Both the position numbers and the translations under genes were made by a program. 64,000 bases of DNA from Bacteroides mediterraneensis (lineage in GTDB: Bacteria; Bacteroidota; Bacteroidia; Bacteroidales; Bacteroidaceae), in contig NZ_DAJPEN010000001.1 in the NCBI RefSeq assembly GCF_025993685.1, forward strand, positions 930,001 to 994,000, given 5' to 3'. The notes beneath the pieces were generated by a model that was given only the letters and a program-made list of their open reading frames with translations, was not told the DNA's origin and made no database searches. Shown here piece after piece: positions 45,099 to 55,806 of this stretch. Every line of letters begins with the position of its first letter. Positions within the stretch are counted from its first letter, which is position 1.

Positions 45099-48000
45099 AT
45101 GAAGAAAGACAAAGCAGGAGTTGCGGAAAGTCGTCCGGCTTCTTCCGGCCTTTATCATCCGGAGTACGAGCATGATGCTTGTGGTGTGGGAATGATTGTA
45201 GACATTCACGGTAACAAATCGCATGATTTGGTGGATGCTGCCTTGAAGGTGTTGGAAAATATGAAACATCGTGGAGCGGAAGGAGCTGATAATAAAACCG
45301 GTGACGGCGCAGGTATTTTGTTGCAGATTCCGCACGAGTTTATTCTGCTTCAAGGTATTCCGGTTCCGGAAAAGGGAAAATATGGTACAGGACTGGTCTT
45401 CCTTCCGAAGGATTTGAAAGAACAAGAGTCTATTTTGAGCATCATGATAGAGGAAGTGGAACGGGAAGGCTTGTCACTGATGCATTTGCGTTCTGTTCCG
45501 GTGAACTCATCCATCTTGGGCAAAAGTGCACAGGAAACCGAGCCTGATATCAAGCAGGTGTTCATTACGGGAGCTACCGATTTGGAGAGTTTTGAACGTA
45601 CCTTATATATAGTGCGCAAAAAGATTGAACGCCGTGTGCATCACAAAGACTTTTACATCGTTTCTTTGTCGAGCAAGAACATTATATATAAAGGTATGCT
45701 GTCTTCTGTGCAGGTACGTGAATATTTTCAGGACCTCACTCAGCCCTATTTTACCAGTGGACTGGCTATTGTACATTCTCGTTTTAGTACAAATACATTC
45801 CCTACTTGGAGTTTGGCACAGCCGTTCCGTTTGTTGGCACACAATGGTGAAATCAATACCATCCGTGGAAACCGCGGGTGGATGGAAGCGCGTGAAAGTG
45901 TGCTTTCCACTCCTTTGTTGGGTGATGTGAAAAAGATTGGCCCAATTATCCAGCCGGGAATGAGTGACAGTGCGTCGCTTGATAATGTACTGGAATTCTT
46001 CGTCATGTCCGGATTGAGCCTGCCTCATGCCATGGCCATGCTGGTACCTGAATCGTTCAACGACAAGAACCCTATCAGTGAAGACTTAAAGGCATTTTAT
46101 GAATACCATTCTATTTTGATGGAACCGTGGGATGGTCCGGCTGCCTTGCTGTTCAGTGACGGACGTTATGCCGGAGGTATGTTGGACCGTAACGGTCTGC
46201 GTCCGGCCCGCTACCTGATTACGAAGAACGATATGATGGTGGTCGCCAGTGAAGCGGGTGTCATCAATTTCGAACCGGAAGCCATCAAGGAAAAAGGCCG
46301 CCTTCAACCGGGTAAGATTCTGTTGGTGGATACGCAGGAAGGTCGTATCTACTATGATGGCGAGCTGAAAGGTCAGCTGGCCGCAGCCAAGCCTTATCGC
46401 CAGTGGCTTTCTACCAACCGGATTGAATTGGATACCTTGCGCAGTGGTCGTAAGATTTCCAATTCCGTAACTGACTATGAACGTCATTTGCGGGCCTTTG
46501 GCTTTACGCGTGAAGATATAGAACGTACGCTTACGCCAATGTGTATGAACGGAGCAGAGCCGACAGCCTCTATGGGTAATGATACGCCGTTGGCTGTATT
46601 GTCCGACAAACCGCAGGTCCTGTTCAATTATTTCCGCCAGCAGTTTGCGCAGGTCACCAATCCGCCTATCGACCCGATACGTGAGGAGCTGGTGATGTCG
46701 TTGACTGAATACATCGGTGCAGTAGGTACGAATATTTTGTTACCGAGCGAATCACATTGTAAGATGGTACGTCTGCCACATCCTATCTTGAACAACACTC
46801 AGCTCGATATTTTGTGTAATATCCGCTACAAAGGATTTAATACCGTAAAACTCCCGATGCTGTTCGAGGTTTCAAAGGGCGCTGAAGGGTTGCGTGAGGC
46901 ATTGAATGAATTGTGTAAGAAAGCGGAAGCAGCCGTAGATGAAGGTGTGAACTACGTTATCCTTTCCGACCGCGAGATTGACAAAGAGCATGCGGCTATT
47001 CCTTCCCTGCTGGCAGTGAGTGCCGTGCACCATCACCTGATTTCCGTACAGAAGCGTGTACAGACTGCGTTGATTGTCGAAAGCGGTGAAATTCGTGAGG
47101 TAATGCATGCGGCCTTGTTGCTGGGGTACGGAGCCAGTGCCATCAATCCTTATATGGTATTTGCCATTCTGGATGACATGGTGAAGAAGGGCGACGTGCA
47201 GCTGAACTATGAAACGGCAGAAAAGAATTATATCAAGGCTGTCTGCAAGGGACTTTACAAGGTGATGAGTAAGATGGGTATCAGTACGATACGTTCTTAC
47301 CGTGGAGCCAAGATTTTCGAAGCGGTGGGTCTGGGCAGTGAAATTCTTTCCACTTATTTTGGTACACCTTCTTCTTCAATCGGAGGTGTGGGATTGGAAA
47401 GTATTGCCAAGGATTACAAGGCATTCCATGATGCAGGCTTTGAAGAAGAAGAGGTGAGCGATTTGCTGCCTTACATCGGACAGTTCTCTTACCGGAAGGA
47501 CGGTGAGAAACATGCGTGGAATCCGGAAACCATCAGTGCCTTGCAGTTGGCTACTCGCTTGGGCAGCTATGCCAAGTTCAAAGAATATACTCGTCGGGTA
47601 GACGAAAAGGAAAGTCCGATTTTCCTGCGCGACTTCTTTACTTTCCGTCGTAATCCGATTCCATTGGATGATGTGGAACCAGTGGAAGAAATCGTGAAAC
47701 ACTTTGTGACAGGAGCCATGTCATTTGGTTCTATCAGCAAGGAAGCACACGAAGCCATGGCTTTGGCCATGAACAAGCTCAACACACGTAGCAACACGGG
47801 TGAAGGAGGGGAGGATTCTGATCGTTTCCATGAAACCTACGACGGTATCTCCTTGTGCAGTAAGACCAAACAGGTGGCTTCCGGACGTTTTGGGGTTACC
47901 ACTGAATATTTGGTAAATGCCCAGGAAATTCAGATTAAGGTAGCTCAGGGTGCCAAGCCGGGTGAAGGCGGACAGCTGCCGGGCTTCAAGGTTAACGAGG

Positions 48001-49601
48001 TGATTGCCAAGACGCGTCATTCTATTCCGGGCATCTCACTGATTTCACCTCCCCCTCATCACGATATCTATTCTATCGAAGATTTGGCGCAGCTGATTTT
48101 CGATTTGAAGAATGTGAATCCGAAAGCCAAAATCAGTGTGAAGCTGGTGGCCGAGAGTGGTATCGGTACCATTGCAGCCGGTGTGGCAAAGGCCAAGGCC
48201 GATTTGATTGTCATCTCCGGTGCGGAAGGCGGTACGGGAGCTTCTCCTGCCTCTTCTATGCGTTATGCAGGTATCTCTCCGGAAATTGGTTTGAGCGAGA
48301 CACAGCAGACACTGGTGCTCAACGGACTCCGCGGACAGGTGCGTTTGCAGACCGACGGACAGTTGAAGACCGGACGCGATATCATCAGTATGGCTTTGCT
48401 GGGGGCAGAAGAATTCGGATTCGGAACTTCTGTACTGATTGTATTGGGTTGTGTGATGATGCGTAAGTGTCATGCCAATACTTGTCCGGTGGGAGTGGCT
48501 ACACAGGATCCGCAGTTGCGGGCACACTTCCGTGGCCATTACCGCTATGTGGTCAACTTCTTCCGCTTCCTGGCACAGGAAGTACGCGAATACCTGGCAG
48601 AAATGGGATTCTCTCGTCTGGAAGACATTGTAGGCCGTACAGACTTGATTGAGATACGTCCGACAACCAATGAGAAAGCATCGTTGCTGGATTTCAGCAA
48701 ACTGTTGCACAAGGTGGATAATGGGGCTGCTCTGCATAATGTGACCGAACAGCGTCATGAGATTGAAAACGTGAAAGATGTCAGCATGCTGGCTGCCGCA
48801 CGTGAAGCGTTGGAGAACCGCAAGGAAGTATCGTTGGAATATGCCATTGCCAATACAGACCGTTCGGTGGGAGCCATGCTTTCGGGAGCAGTAGCTGCCA
48901 AGTATGGTCAGGCTGGATTACCGGCACAAACCATTCAAGTGAAGTTCAAGGGTTCTGCCGGACAAAGTTTCGGTGCCTTCCTGCCACACGGTGTCAGCTT
49001 CAAGTTGGAAGGAGAGGCCAACGACTATCTGGGCAAGGGCTTGAGTGGAGGACATATTTCTGTACAGCCTCCGGTTAGAAGCAATTTCTTGGCCGAAAAC
49101 AATGTGATTGCAGGCAATACGCTGTTGTATGGTGCTACCAGCGGGGAGGTGTACATCAACGGATGTGTGGGCGAACGTTTTGCAGTACGTAATTCCGGTG
49201 CCATTGCCGTGGTAGAAGGAGTGGGCGACCACTGCTGTGAATACATGACCGGCGGACGTGTGGTTGTATTGGGTAAGACCGGACGTAACTTCGCCGCAGG
49301 TATGAGTGGTGGTGTGGCTTATGTATGGGACAAAGACCGCAACTTCGACTATTTCTGCAACATGGAGATGGTGGAACTGTCCTTGCTGGAAGATGCCACA
49401 GCCCGTAAGGAATTGCATGAACTGGTTCGTCAGCATTATTTGTACACAGGCTCTCAGCTGGCTCGTACGATGCTGGACAACTGGGGCCATTACGTGGAAG
49501 AGTTCATTCAGGTGACTCCGATTGAATACAAGAAGGTACTGGCCGAAGAGCAGATGCGCAAATTGCAGCAGAAAATTGCAGAGGTACAGCGTGATTATTG
49601 A
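45099..49601 (+). CDS. gltB: Glutamate synthase large subunit
   Basis: 1500 residues. Glutaminase domain with the mature N-terminal Cys at 28 (EHDACGVGM) after a propeptide; central domain; FMN-binding barrel with the 3Fe-4S motif CVMMRKCHANTCP; C-terminal Gly-rich beta-helix (GxxxGEVYINGC type). It makes two glutamates from glutamine and 2-oxoglutarate. Start: ATG 45099 has AGGAG 7 nt upstream; GTG 45057 and ATG 45078 are in frame but less likely. gltD follows after 30 bp. Confidence 0.96.
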   Translation: MKKDKAGVAESRPASSGLYHPEYEHDACGVGMIVDIHGNKSHDLVDAALKVLENMKHRGAEGADNKTGDGAGILLQIPHEFILLQGIPVPEKGKYGTGLVFLPKDLKEQESILSIMIEEVEREGLSLMHLRSVPVNSSILGKSAQETEPDIKQVFITGATDLESFERTLYIVRKKIERRVHHKDFYIVSLSSKNIIYKGMLSSVQVREYFQDLTQPYFTSGLAIVHSRFSTNTFPTWSLAQPFRLLAHNGEINTIRGNRGWMEARESVLSTPLLGDVKKIGPIIQPGMSDSASLDNVLEFFVMSGLSLPHAMAMLVPESFNDKNPISEDLKAFYEYHSILMEPWDGPAALLFSDGRYAGGMLDRNGLRPARYLITKNDMMVVASEAGVINFEPEAIKEKGRLQPGKILLVDTQEGRIYYDGELKGQLAAAKPYRQWLSTNRIELDTLRSGRKISNSVTDYERHLRAFGFTREDIERTLTPMCMNGAEPTASMGNDTPLAVLSDKPQVLFNYFRQQFAQVTNPPIDPIREELVMSLTEYIGAVGTNILLPSESHCKMVRLPHPILNNTQLDILCNIRYKGFNTVKLPMLFEVSKGAEGLREALNELCKKAEAAVDEGVNYVILSDREIDKEHAAIPSLLAVSAVHHHLISVQKRVQTALIVESGEIREVMHAALLLGYGASAINPYMVFAILDDMVKKGDVQLNYETAEKNYIKAVCKGLYKVMSKMGISTIRSYRGAKIFEAVGLGSEILSTYFGTPSSSIGGVGLESIAKDYKAFHDAGFEEEEVSDLLPYIGQFSYRKDGEKHAWNPETISALQLATRLGSYAKFKEYTRRVDEKESPIFLRDFFTFRRNPIPLDDVEPVEEIVKHFVTGAMSFGSISKEAHEAMALAMNKLNTRSNTGEGGEDSDRFHETYDGISLCSKTKQVASGRFGVTTEYLVNAQEIQIKVAQGAKPGEGGQLPGFKVNEVIAKTRHSIPGISLISPPPHHDIYSIEDLAQLIFDLKNVNPKAKISVKLVAESGIGTIAAGVAKAKADLIVISGAEGGTGASPASSMRYAGISPEIGLSETQQTLVLNGLRGQVRLQTDGQLKTGRDIISMALLGAEEFGFGTSVLIVLGCVMMRKCHANTCPVGVATQDPQLRAHFRGHYRYVVNFFRFLAQEVREYLAEMGFSRLEDIVGRTDLIEIRPTTNEKASLLDFSKLLHKVDNGAALHNVTEQRHEIENVKDVSMLAAAREALENRKEVSLEYAIANTDRSVGAMLSGAVAAKYGQAGLPAQTIQVKFKGSAGQSFGAFLPHGVSFKLEGEANDYLGKGLSGGHISVQPPVRSNFLAENNVIAGNTLLYGATSGEVYINGCVGERFAVRNSGAIAVVEGVGDHCCEYMTGGRVVVLGKTGRNFAAGMSGGVAYVWDKDRNFDYFCNMEMVELSLLEDATARKELHELVRQHYLYTGSQLARTMLDNWGHYVEEFIQVTPIEYKKVLAEEQMRKLQQKIAEVQRDY

Positions 49602-49631
49602 TTAATTGTTGAACAGTAAAAAACTAGATAT

Positions 49632-50975
49632 ATGGGAAATCCAAAAGCATTTCTGACCGTTCCCAGACAAGAAGCCGGATATCGTCCGATACACGATCGT
49701 ATCAGAGACTTCAGTGAGGTGGAACAGACGTTGAACACAAGTGAGCGTAAGTTGCAGGCATCGCGGTGTATGGACTGTGGGGTACCCTTCTGCCACTGGG
49801 CTTGTCCGCTGGGCAATCGCCCCCCGGAGTTTCAGGATGCCATGTACAAGGGAAAATGGAAAGAAGCTTATGAGATACTTTCCGGAACCAACGACTTTCC
49901 GGAATTTACCGGACGTATCTGTCCGGCATTGTGCGAAAAAAGTTGTGTATTGAAACTGAGTATGGATGCGCCGGTCACTATCCGTGAGGATGAGGCCGCA
50001 GTGATTGAAGCAGCCTTCCGTGAAGGTTATGTGCAGCCTCGCCAGTACAAGCGGAACGGGAAATCGGTGGCCGTTATCGGTTCCGGACCTGCCGGACTGG
50101 CTGCGGCCAACCAGTTGAACCAGAAAGGGTATACTGTCACGGTGTTCGAAAAACTGGAATATGTGGGTGGACTGTTGCGTTTCGGTATTCCGAACTTCAA
50201 ACTCAGCAAGTCAGTCATCGACCGTCGTATTGCGGTAATGGAGGCTGAAGGTATTACGTTCAAAGTGAATACGGATATCGATGTCACTCATCTGCCCGAA
50301 GGTTTTGATGCTTATTGCATTTGTACGGGTACACCGCAGGCACGTGACTTGAATATTCCGGGCCGTGATTTGAAAGGTATCCATTTTGCCATGGAAATGC
50401 TGGCACAGCAGAATCGTGTGCTGGCCGGACAGCAGATTCCGAAGGAAGAACGCATTACTGCCAAAGGAAAGAATGTGCTGGTTATCGGAGGTGGAGATAC
50501 GGGAAGCGATTGTATCGGTACCAGTAACCGTCAGGGAGCACTTAGCGTGACGCAGATTGAAATCATGCCCAAGCCGCCGGTAGGCTATAATCCGAAAACT
50601 CCGTGGCCGCAGTGGCCCATCGTGCTCAAGACGAGCAGTAGCCATGAAGAAGGCTGTGTACGTCGCTGGAGCCTGACTTCCAACCGTTTTCTGGAAAAGG
50701 ATGGTAAAGTTTGCGGGGTGGAAGTGGAAGAAGTAGAATGGATTCCGGGAGCAGAAGGAGAACGTCCGGTGATGAAGCCTACTGGCAAGAAGGAAGTGCT
50801 GAAAGCCGACCTGGTTTTGCTGGCTATGGGTTTCCTCCGTCCGGAACAGCCGGAATTCCCGGCCAATGTATTCGTTGCAGGTGATGCCGCTACCGGAGCC
50901 AGTCTGGTGGTGAAATGCATTGCAGGTGGACGTAAGGCCGCAGCCGACATTGATGCATATCTGAGTCGGAGATAA
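49632..50975 (+). CDS. gltD: Glutamate synthase small subunit
   Basis: 447 residues. N-terminal Fe-S region with CMDCGVPFCHWACP and CPALCEKSC, FAD site GSGPAGLAAANQL (about 143-155), NAD(P)H site GGGDTGSDC, and the C-terminal FAD-contact segment VFVAGDAATGASLV. It passes electrons from NAD(P)H to GltB. Directly follows gltB. Confidence 0.96.
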   Translation: MGNPKAFLTVPRQEAGYRPIHDRIRDFSEVEQTLNTSERKLQASRCMDCGVPFCHWACPLGNRPPEFQDAMYKGKWKEAYEILSGTNDFPEFTGRICPALCEKSCVLKLSMDAPVTIREDEAAVIEAAFREGYVQPRQYKRNGKSVAVIGSGPAGLAAANQLNQKGYTVTVFEKLEYVGGLLRFGIPNFKLSKSVIDRRIAVMEAEGITFKVNTDIDVTHLPEGFDAYCICTGTPQARDLNIPGRDLKGIHFAMEMLAQQNRVLAGQQIPKEERITAKGKNVLVIGGGDTGSDCIGTSNRQGALSVTQIEIMPKPPVGYNPKTPWPQWPIVLKTSSSHEEGCVRRWSLTSNRFLEKDGKVCGVEVEEVEWIPGAEGERPVMKPTGKKEVLKADLVLLAMGFLRPEQPEFPANVFVAGDAATGASLVVKCIAGGRKAAADIDAYLSRR

Positions 50976-51016
50976 TAATAGATTTTCATACAAAATATAA
51001 ATACAACTTTACGATT

Positions 51017-52687
51017 ATGTGTGGCATTGCAGCTATTTTAAATATTAAAGAACAAACTCCAGAGTTGCGTGGAAAAGCTTTGGCCATGGCCCGGAAGATT
51101 CGTCATCGCGGGCCCGACTGGAGTGGGATTTATTGTGGGGGCTCAGCTATTCTGGCCCATGAACGTTTGTCGATTGTCGATCCGGAAAGTGGGGGCCAAC
51201 CGCTGTATTCACCCGACAAGAAACAGATATTGGCTGTCAACGGTGAAATTTACAACCACCGCGACATCCGTAAGAAATATGCCGGGAAGTACGAGTTCCA
51301 GACCGGCAGTGATTGTGAAGTGATTCTGGCGCTGTATCGTGATTATGGTATTCATTTCCTGGAAGAGCTGAACGGTATTTTTGCCTTCGTGCTTTATGAT
51401 GCAGAAAAGGATGAGTTTCTCATTGCGCGCGACCCGATTGGCGTGATTCCACTTTACATCGGTTATGACAGCGACGGAAAGGTATATTGCGCCAGCGAAC
51501 TGAAAGCGCTGGAAGGATTCTGCGAACGCTATGAACCCTTCTTGCCGGGACATTATTATTCCAGCAAGGAAGGAAAGATGGTACGTTGGTACAAGCGCGA
51601 CTGGACCAGCTATGACGCAGTGGCCGATGCGCCGGCTTCGGTAAGTGCCCTGCGCGAAGGACTGGAAAAGGCGGTTCGCGGACAGCTGATGAGTGATGTG
51701 CCATACGGTGTGTTGCTTTCAGGAGGTTTGGATAGTTCAGTGATTTCGGCCATTGCCAAGCGCTATGCGGCCCGTCGTGTGGAAACCGACGGACAGATGG
51801 CTGCCTGGTGGCCTCAGCTTCATTCATTCGCCATTGGTCTGGAAGGAGCGCCCGACTTGGCCAAGGCACGTGAAGTGGCCGATTACATCGGTACGGTACA
51901 CCACGAAATTCATTATACCATTCAGGAAGGACTCGATGCCCTTCGCGATGTGATTTATTACATTGAAACCTACGATGTGACAACTGTCCGTGCATCTACT
52001 CCGATGTACCTCTTGGCGCGTGTCATCAAGAGTATGGGTATCAAGATGGTGCTCAGTGGGGAAGGAGCCGATGAGATTTTCGGAGGCTACCTTTATTTCC
52101 ACAAGGCTCCCGATGCGCGTGCTTTCCACGAAGAAACCGTGCGCAAACTGTCTAAACTTTACCTGTACGACTGTTTGCGGGCCAACAAGGCATTGGCTGC
52201 TTGGGGAGTGGAAGGGCGTGTGCCTTTCTTGGACAAGGAATTTCTGGATATTGCCATGCGCCTGAATCCAAAGGCCAAGATGTGTCCTGGAAAGACCATT
52301 GAGAAGAAGATTGTGCGTGAAGCGTTTTCCGACATGCTGCCCGAGAGCGTGGCATGGCGTCAGAAAGAACAGTTCAGTGACGGAGTGGGATACAGCTGGA
52401 TTGATACGCTGAAGGAATTTACTTCCAAAGAGGTATCCGATGAACAGATGGCTCATGCAGCTGAACGTTTTCCCATCAATCCTCCCCGCAACAAGGAAGA
52501 ATATTATTACCGTTCCATCTTCGAGGAACATTTTCCGAGCGACAGTGCGGCCAAGAGTGTGCCCAGTGTGCCGAGTGTAGCCTGCTCTACGGCAGAAGCG
52601 CTGGCCTGGGACAAAGCTTTCCAGCACATTAACGAGCCGAGCGGACGCGCGGTGACCGATGTACACGAAGAAGGATACAAAAGCTAA
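51017..52687 (+). CDS. asnB: Asparagine synthase B (glutamine-hydrolysing)
   Basis: 556 residues, almost the length of E. coli AsnB (554). Catalytic Cys2 in MCGIAAI, glutaminase motifs RHRGPDWSG and NGEIYNH, and the ATP pyrophosphatase loop LLSGGLDSS (about 237-245), then SGEGADEIFGGY. It uses glutamine nitrogen to make asparagine. 41 bp after gltD in the same direction, so part of a nitrogen-assimilation operon. Confidence 0.95.
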   Translation: MCGIAAILNIKEQTPELRGKALAMARKIRHRGPDWSGIYCGGSAILAHERLSIVDPESGGQPLYSPDKKQILAVNGEIYNHRDIRKKYAGKYEFQTGSDCEVILALYRDYGIHFLEELNGIFAFVLYDAEKDEFLIARDPIGVIPLYIGYDSDGKVYCASELKALEGFCERYEPFLPGHYYSSKEGKMVRWYKRDWTSYDAVADAPASVSALREGLEKAVRGQLMSDVPYGVLLSGGLDSSVISAIAKRYAARRVETDGQMAAWWPQLHSFAIGLEGAPDLAKAREVADYIGTVHHEIHYTIQEGLDALRDVIYYIETYDVTTVRASTPMYLLARVIKSMGIKMVLSGEGADEIFGGYLYFHKAPDARAFHEETVRKLSKLYLYDCLRANKALAAWGVEGRVPFLDKEFLDIAMRLNPKAKMCPGKTIEKKIVREAFSDMLPESVAWRQKEQFSDGVGYSWIDTLKEFTSKEVSDEQMAHAAERFPINPPRNKEEYYYRSIFEEHFPSDSAAKSVPSVPSVACSTAEALAWDKAFQHINEPSGRAVTDVHEEGYKS

Positions 52688-52700
52688 ACCTGAAAACAGT

Positions 52701-53507
52701 ATGAAAATAGAATTTACAAAGATGCACGGTTTGGGTAATGATTACATCTATGTGAATACGATGAAATACCCGTTGACGAACCCCGAAGAAAAGTCGGTGG
52801 AATGGAGTCGTCCCCACACGGGGATAGGCAGTGACGGACTGGTGCTGATTGGTGCTTCAGACAAAGCCGATTTCAGCATGCGCATTTTCAATGCCGACGG
52901 TTCGGAAGCCAAGATGTGCGGAAACGCCAGCCGCTGCATCGGAAAATATTTATACGAATACGGACTGACTACAAAGACGGACATCCTTTTGGACACGCTT
53001 TCCGGCATCAAGGAACTGCATCTGCAGGTAAATGAGGGGAAAGTGGAGAGCGTGCGGGTAGATATGGGCATTCCAGCCGATATCCATCCGGTAGACTTGG
53101 GGGAATCATATCCTTACCAGAAAGGAATCGCTGTATCTATGGGAAATCCGCATCTGGTCATCTTCGTGGACAAGATGGAAGAGGTGGATTTGCCGGCAGT
53201 AGGACCGGTGCTTGAGCATCATCCGCTGTTCCCCGACCGGGTGAATGTGGAATTTGCCCAGGTGCTGGACAAGGAAACCATCCGTATGCGGGTGTGGGAG
53301 AGAGGCTCCGGAATCACCCAGGCTTGTGGCACAGGGGCCTGTGCCACTGCGGTAGCGGCGGCTTTCACCGGCAGATGTGGGGATTATGCCACTATCTGTA
53401 TGGACGGAGGCAAGCTGACGGTCGACTGGAAAGGTGAGGGAGCCCATTTGTATATGACCGGACCTGCGGTCAAAGTATTCGACGGAACAATAGAATTAAA
53501 AGAGTAA
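52701..53507 (+). CDS. dapF: Diaminopimelate epimerase
   Basis: 268 residues. Two catalytic cysteines: MCGNASRC and QACGTGACATA; TKMHGLGNDY at the start is the family signature. It converts LL- to meso-diaminopimelate for lysine and peptidoglycan. The ATG at 52701 is used; an in-frame ATG at 52659 lies inside asnB and adds non-family sequence. 13 bp after asnB. Confidence 0.95.
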   Translation: MKIEFTKMHGLGNDYIYVNTMKYPLTNPEEKSVEWSRPHTGIGSDGLVLIGASDKADFSMRIFNADGSEAKMCGNASRCIGKYLYEYGLTTKTDILLDTLSGIKELHLQVNEGKVESVRVDMGIPADIHPVDLGESYPYQKGIAVSMGNPHLVIFVDKMEEVDLPAVGPVLEHHPLFPDRVNVEFAQVLDKETIRMRVWERGSGITQACGTGACATAVAAAFTGRCGDYATICMDGGKLTVDWKGEGAHLYMTGPAVKVFDGTIELKE

Positions 53508-53520
53508 GACAGAACATCAG

Positions 53521-54756
53521 ATGATACAAGTAAACGAAAACTTCATTAAACTGCCCGGAAATTATCTGTTTTCGAGCGTAGCCCAAAAAGTAAATGCATT
53601 TAAGACGGCCCATCCGGAGGCCGCACTCATCCGCCTGGGAATTGGCGACGTTACCCGCCCGCTGCCCCCGGCTTCCATCAAGGCCATGCACCATGCCGTA
53701 GACGAAATGGCCAGTTCGGCTACCTTTCATGGATACGGTCCCGAACAGGGATATGATTTCCTGATTCAGGCCATCCTGACTCATGATTATCAGCCAAGAG
53801 GTATCGAATTGCGTCCGACGGAAATCTTTGTGAGCGATGGTGCCAAAAGCGATACGGGTAACTTCGGCGATATTCTCGGCACAGGCAACAAAGTGGCTGT
53901 GACCGACCCGGTGTATCCGGTGTATATCGACAGCAACGTCATGGCCGGACGGGCCGGTGATTTGCAGGCCAATGGCCAGTGGAACCGCTTGACTTATTTG
54001 CCTTGTACGGCAGAGAATCATTTTGTTCCGTCTCTTCCCACGGAACCGGTAGACATGATTTATTTGTGCTATCCGAACAATCCGACGGGAACCACACTGA
54101 CCAAGGCCGAATTGCAGAAGTGGGTGGATTATGCCTTGGAACATAAGGCATTGATTTTGTATGATGCAGCGTATGAGGCTTACATTCACGAAGCCGATGT
54201 GCCACATTCCATTTATGAAATCGAGGGAGCCCGTTCGTGTGCCGTAGAGTTCCGCAGTTTCTCCAAGACAGCCGGATTTACGGGTGTGCGTTGCGGTTAT
54301 ACCGTGGTACCGGAAGAGGTAAAGGCTATGACCACCTCTGGCGAAGAGGTAGCACTGAACCATTTGTGGAACCGTCGCCAGTGTACGAAGTTCAATGGAA
54401 CCAGCTACATTACCCAGCGGGGTGCCGAGGCCATCTACACTCCCGAAGGACAGGCAGAAATCAAGGAAACCATAGAATACTATATGGAGAATGCCCGCCT
54501 GATGCGTGAAGGTTTGCAGGGTGCCGGATTTACCCTCTATGGTGGTGTCAATGCTCCTTATATTTGGGTGAAAGCGCCCGAAGGCTTGGATTCATGGAGC
54601 TTCTTCGATATGCTGCTTCACGAAGTGAATGTAGTAGGTACTCCAGGCGTAGGCTTCGGACCGAGCGGAGAAGGCTTTTTGCGTCTGACCGCCTTTGGTA
54701 AACGCGAAGACTGCCAGGAAGCCATGAGTAGAATAAAAAACTGGGCCGGACGTTAA
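53521..54756 (+). CDS. dapL: LL-diaminopimelate aminotransferase
   Basis: 411 residues, class I PLP aminotransferase. PLP Lys in SFSKTAGFTGVRCG; RLGIGDVTRPLPP and CYPNNPTGT are DapL-type motifs. It makes LL-DAP from tetrahydrodipicolinate in one step, bypassing acylated intermediates, and hands it to DapF encoded 13 bp upstream. Last gene of the group; its final codons overlap a terminator for the opposite strand. Confidence 0.95.
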   Translation: MIQVNENFIKLPGNYLFSSVAQKVNAFKTAHPEAALIRLGIGDVTRPLPPASIKAMHHAVDEMASSATFHGYGPEQGYDFLIQAILTHDYQPRGIELRPTEIFVSDGAKSDTGNFGDILGTGNKVAVTDPVYPVYIDSNVMAGRAGDLQANGQWNRLTYLPCTAENHFVPSLPTEPVDMIYLCYPNNPTGTTLTKAELQKWVDYALEHKALILYDAAYEAYIHEADVPHSIYEIEGARSCAVEFRSFSKTAGFTGVRCGYTVVPEEVKAMTTSGEEVALNHLWNRRQCTKFNGTSYITQRGAEAIYTPEGQAEIKETIEYYMENARLMREGLQGAGFTLYGGVNAPYIWVKAPEGLDSWSFFDMLLHEVNVVGTPGVGFGPSGEGFLRLTAFGKREDCQEAMSRIKNWAGR

Positions 54757-54768
54757 TCCGACCCAGTT
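54735..54768 (-). terminator. Minus-strand terminator overlapping the dapL 3' end
   Basis: On the minus strand AACTGGG...CCCAGTT (54762-54768 with 54739-54745), extended by CGGA/TCCG pairs, then six T. It lies about 290 bp downstream of the lipoprotein gene stop. Confidence 0.75.
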
Positions 54769-55054
54769 CTTAAAACCGCCAGCCTATCCCGATTGAGAGT
54801 GAATGAAAAAATGGGCGTTTTTTCCCGAGATTAAGTCGTTTTCCATCGAAAACCGTTTCCCGGACGCCAGAGAGTAAGGGTCAAGGTTAGAGAAGGTGTA
54901 TCCCAAAGAGATTATCAAGCTTTTTTCCATTCCCAAGGAAACGGAAGTTTTCAGCTGAGAGGATAAAGGCTCCGCACGGGAAGTTGTGATTTTCTTCATA
55001 GAAGTGGGGAGTCCATACACCTGTGGAATTTGGGATATAGCCAGGGTTTTTCCT

Positions 55055-55774
55055 TTATTCTGTTTGCTCTTCGACGGTTACTTCTTTCTTGTCGTAGAAG
55101 ACCAGTACGATTTCTCCTTTGGCGGGAGTATCGTTGTCTTTGGTTTCCAGTTTCACGCTTCGTTTCAAGGTAAGCATGTATTTTCCTTTGGGTACCTTAT
55201 CGAAAGAAACACCGTCGCGGCTATTGTTCAGGGTTCCATAATATACGGTATATTCTTCCTGACGGTTGGGGTTGTCCAGCGTAGCCTCCAGTTCTTCGTT
55301 GACGGCTATCTTTTCTCCCGTCCATCCTATCACTTCCTGGTTGGAAACCGTGGTGCGTGTGGAAGGTATATATATAGGTTGAATCCATTCCTTGTAAGCA
55401 TAATTTACCAGCATGCGTGTTTCCTTTTGCTGAGTGCGTTGGAAGACGAATGATACTGTTTCATCCTTTCCGAGTGGGATGAAATAGGAATAGCCGAAAA
55501 TGGTGTTCCCGTCAAAAGTGTTGAATTCCATTTCCTTCCCGTTGGCCTTGACAGATGAACCTCCCGTCAGTCTGATATCTTTCAGGGGGGTATCCTTTTC
55601 CCGTGAAAAATGGGCATAGGCCAGTGTGGGATGTGAGTCGGAAAATGCAACCAGATACTTTTGATAAATAGCTACATTGTCTGGTAGGTTTTCAGAGTTT
55701 TCCTCACTGCATCCCGCAGTGAAGAAAACCAATAAGCCATACATCATCCAACAAAATAGTTGTTTTACATTCAT
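55055..55774 (-). CDS. Putative surface or periplasmic lipoprotein, unknown function
   Basis: 239 residues. Lipoprotein signal ending FFTAGC (Cys22), with S-E-E after the Cys. Beyond it, beta-rich sequence with no family I recognise; Ig-like folding is possible. Own -7 box upstream. It sits 140 bp downstream of, and codirectional with, a membrane-anchored TPR/HTH regulator that may control it. Confidence 0.75.
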   Translation of the reverse strand: MNVKQLFCWMMYGLLVFFTAGCSEENSENLPDNVAIYQKYLVAFSDSHPTLAYAHFSREKDTPLKDIRLTGGSSVKANGKEMEFNTFDGNTIFGYSYFIPLGKDETVSFVFQRTQQKETRMLVNYAYKEWIQPIYIPSTRTTVSNQEVIGWTGEKIAVNEELEATLDNPNRQEEYTVYYGTLNNSRDGVSFDKVPKGKYMLTLKRSVKLETKDNDTPAKGEIVLVFYDKKEVTVEEQTE

Positions 55775-55806
55775 TAGTTATACAAGTTTTGATAGATTTA
55801 CGATGG

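Noticed and set aside
54784..55020. 78-codon minus-strand frame after the lipoprotein gene
   Set aside because: No family, signal peptide or promoter; composition unlike its neighbours. It could be a gene remnant, but I cannot support that.
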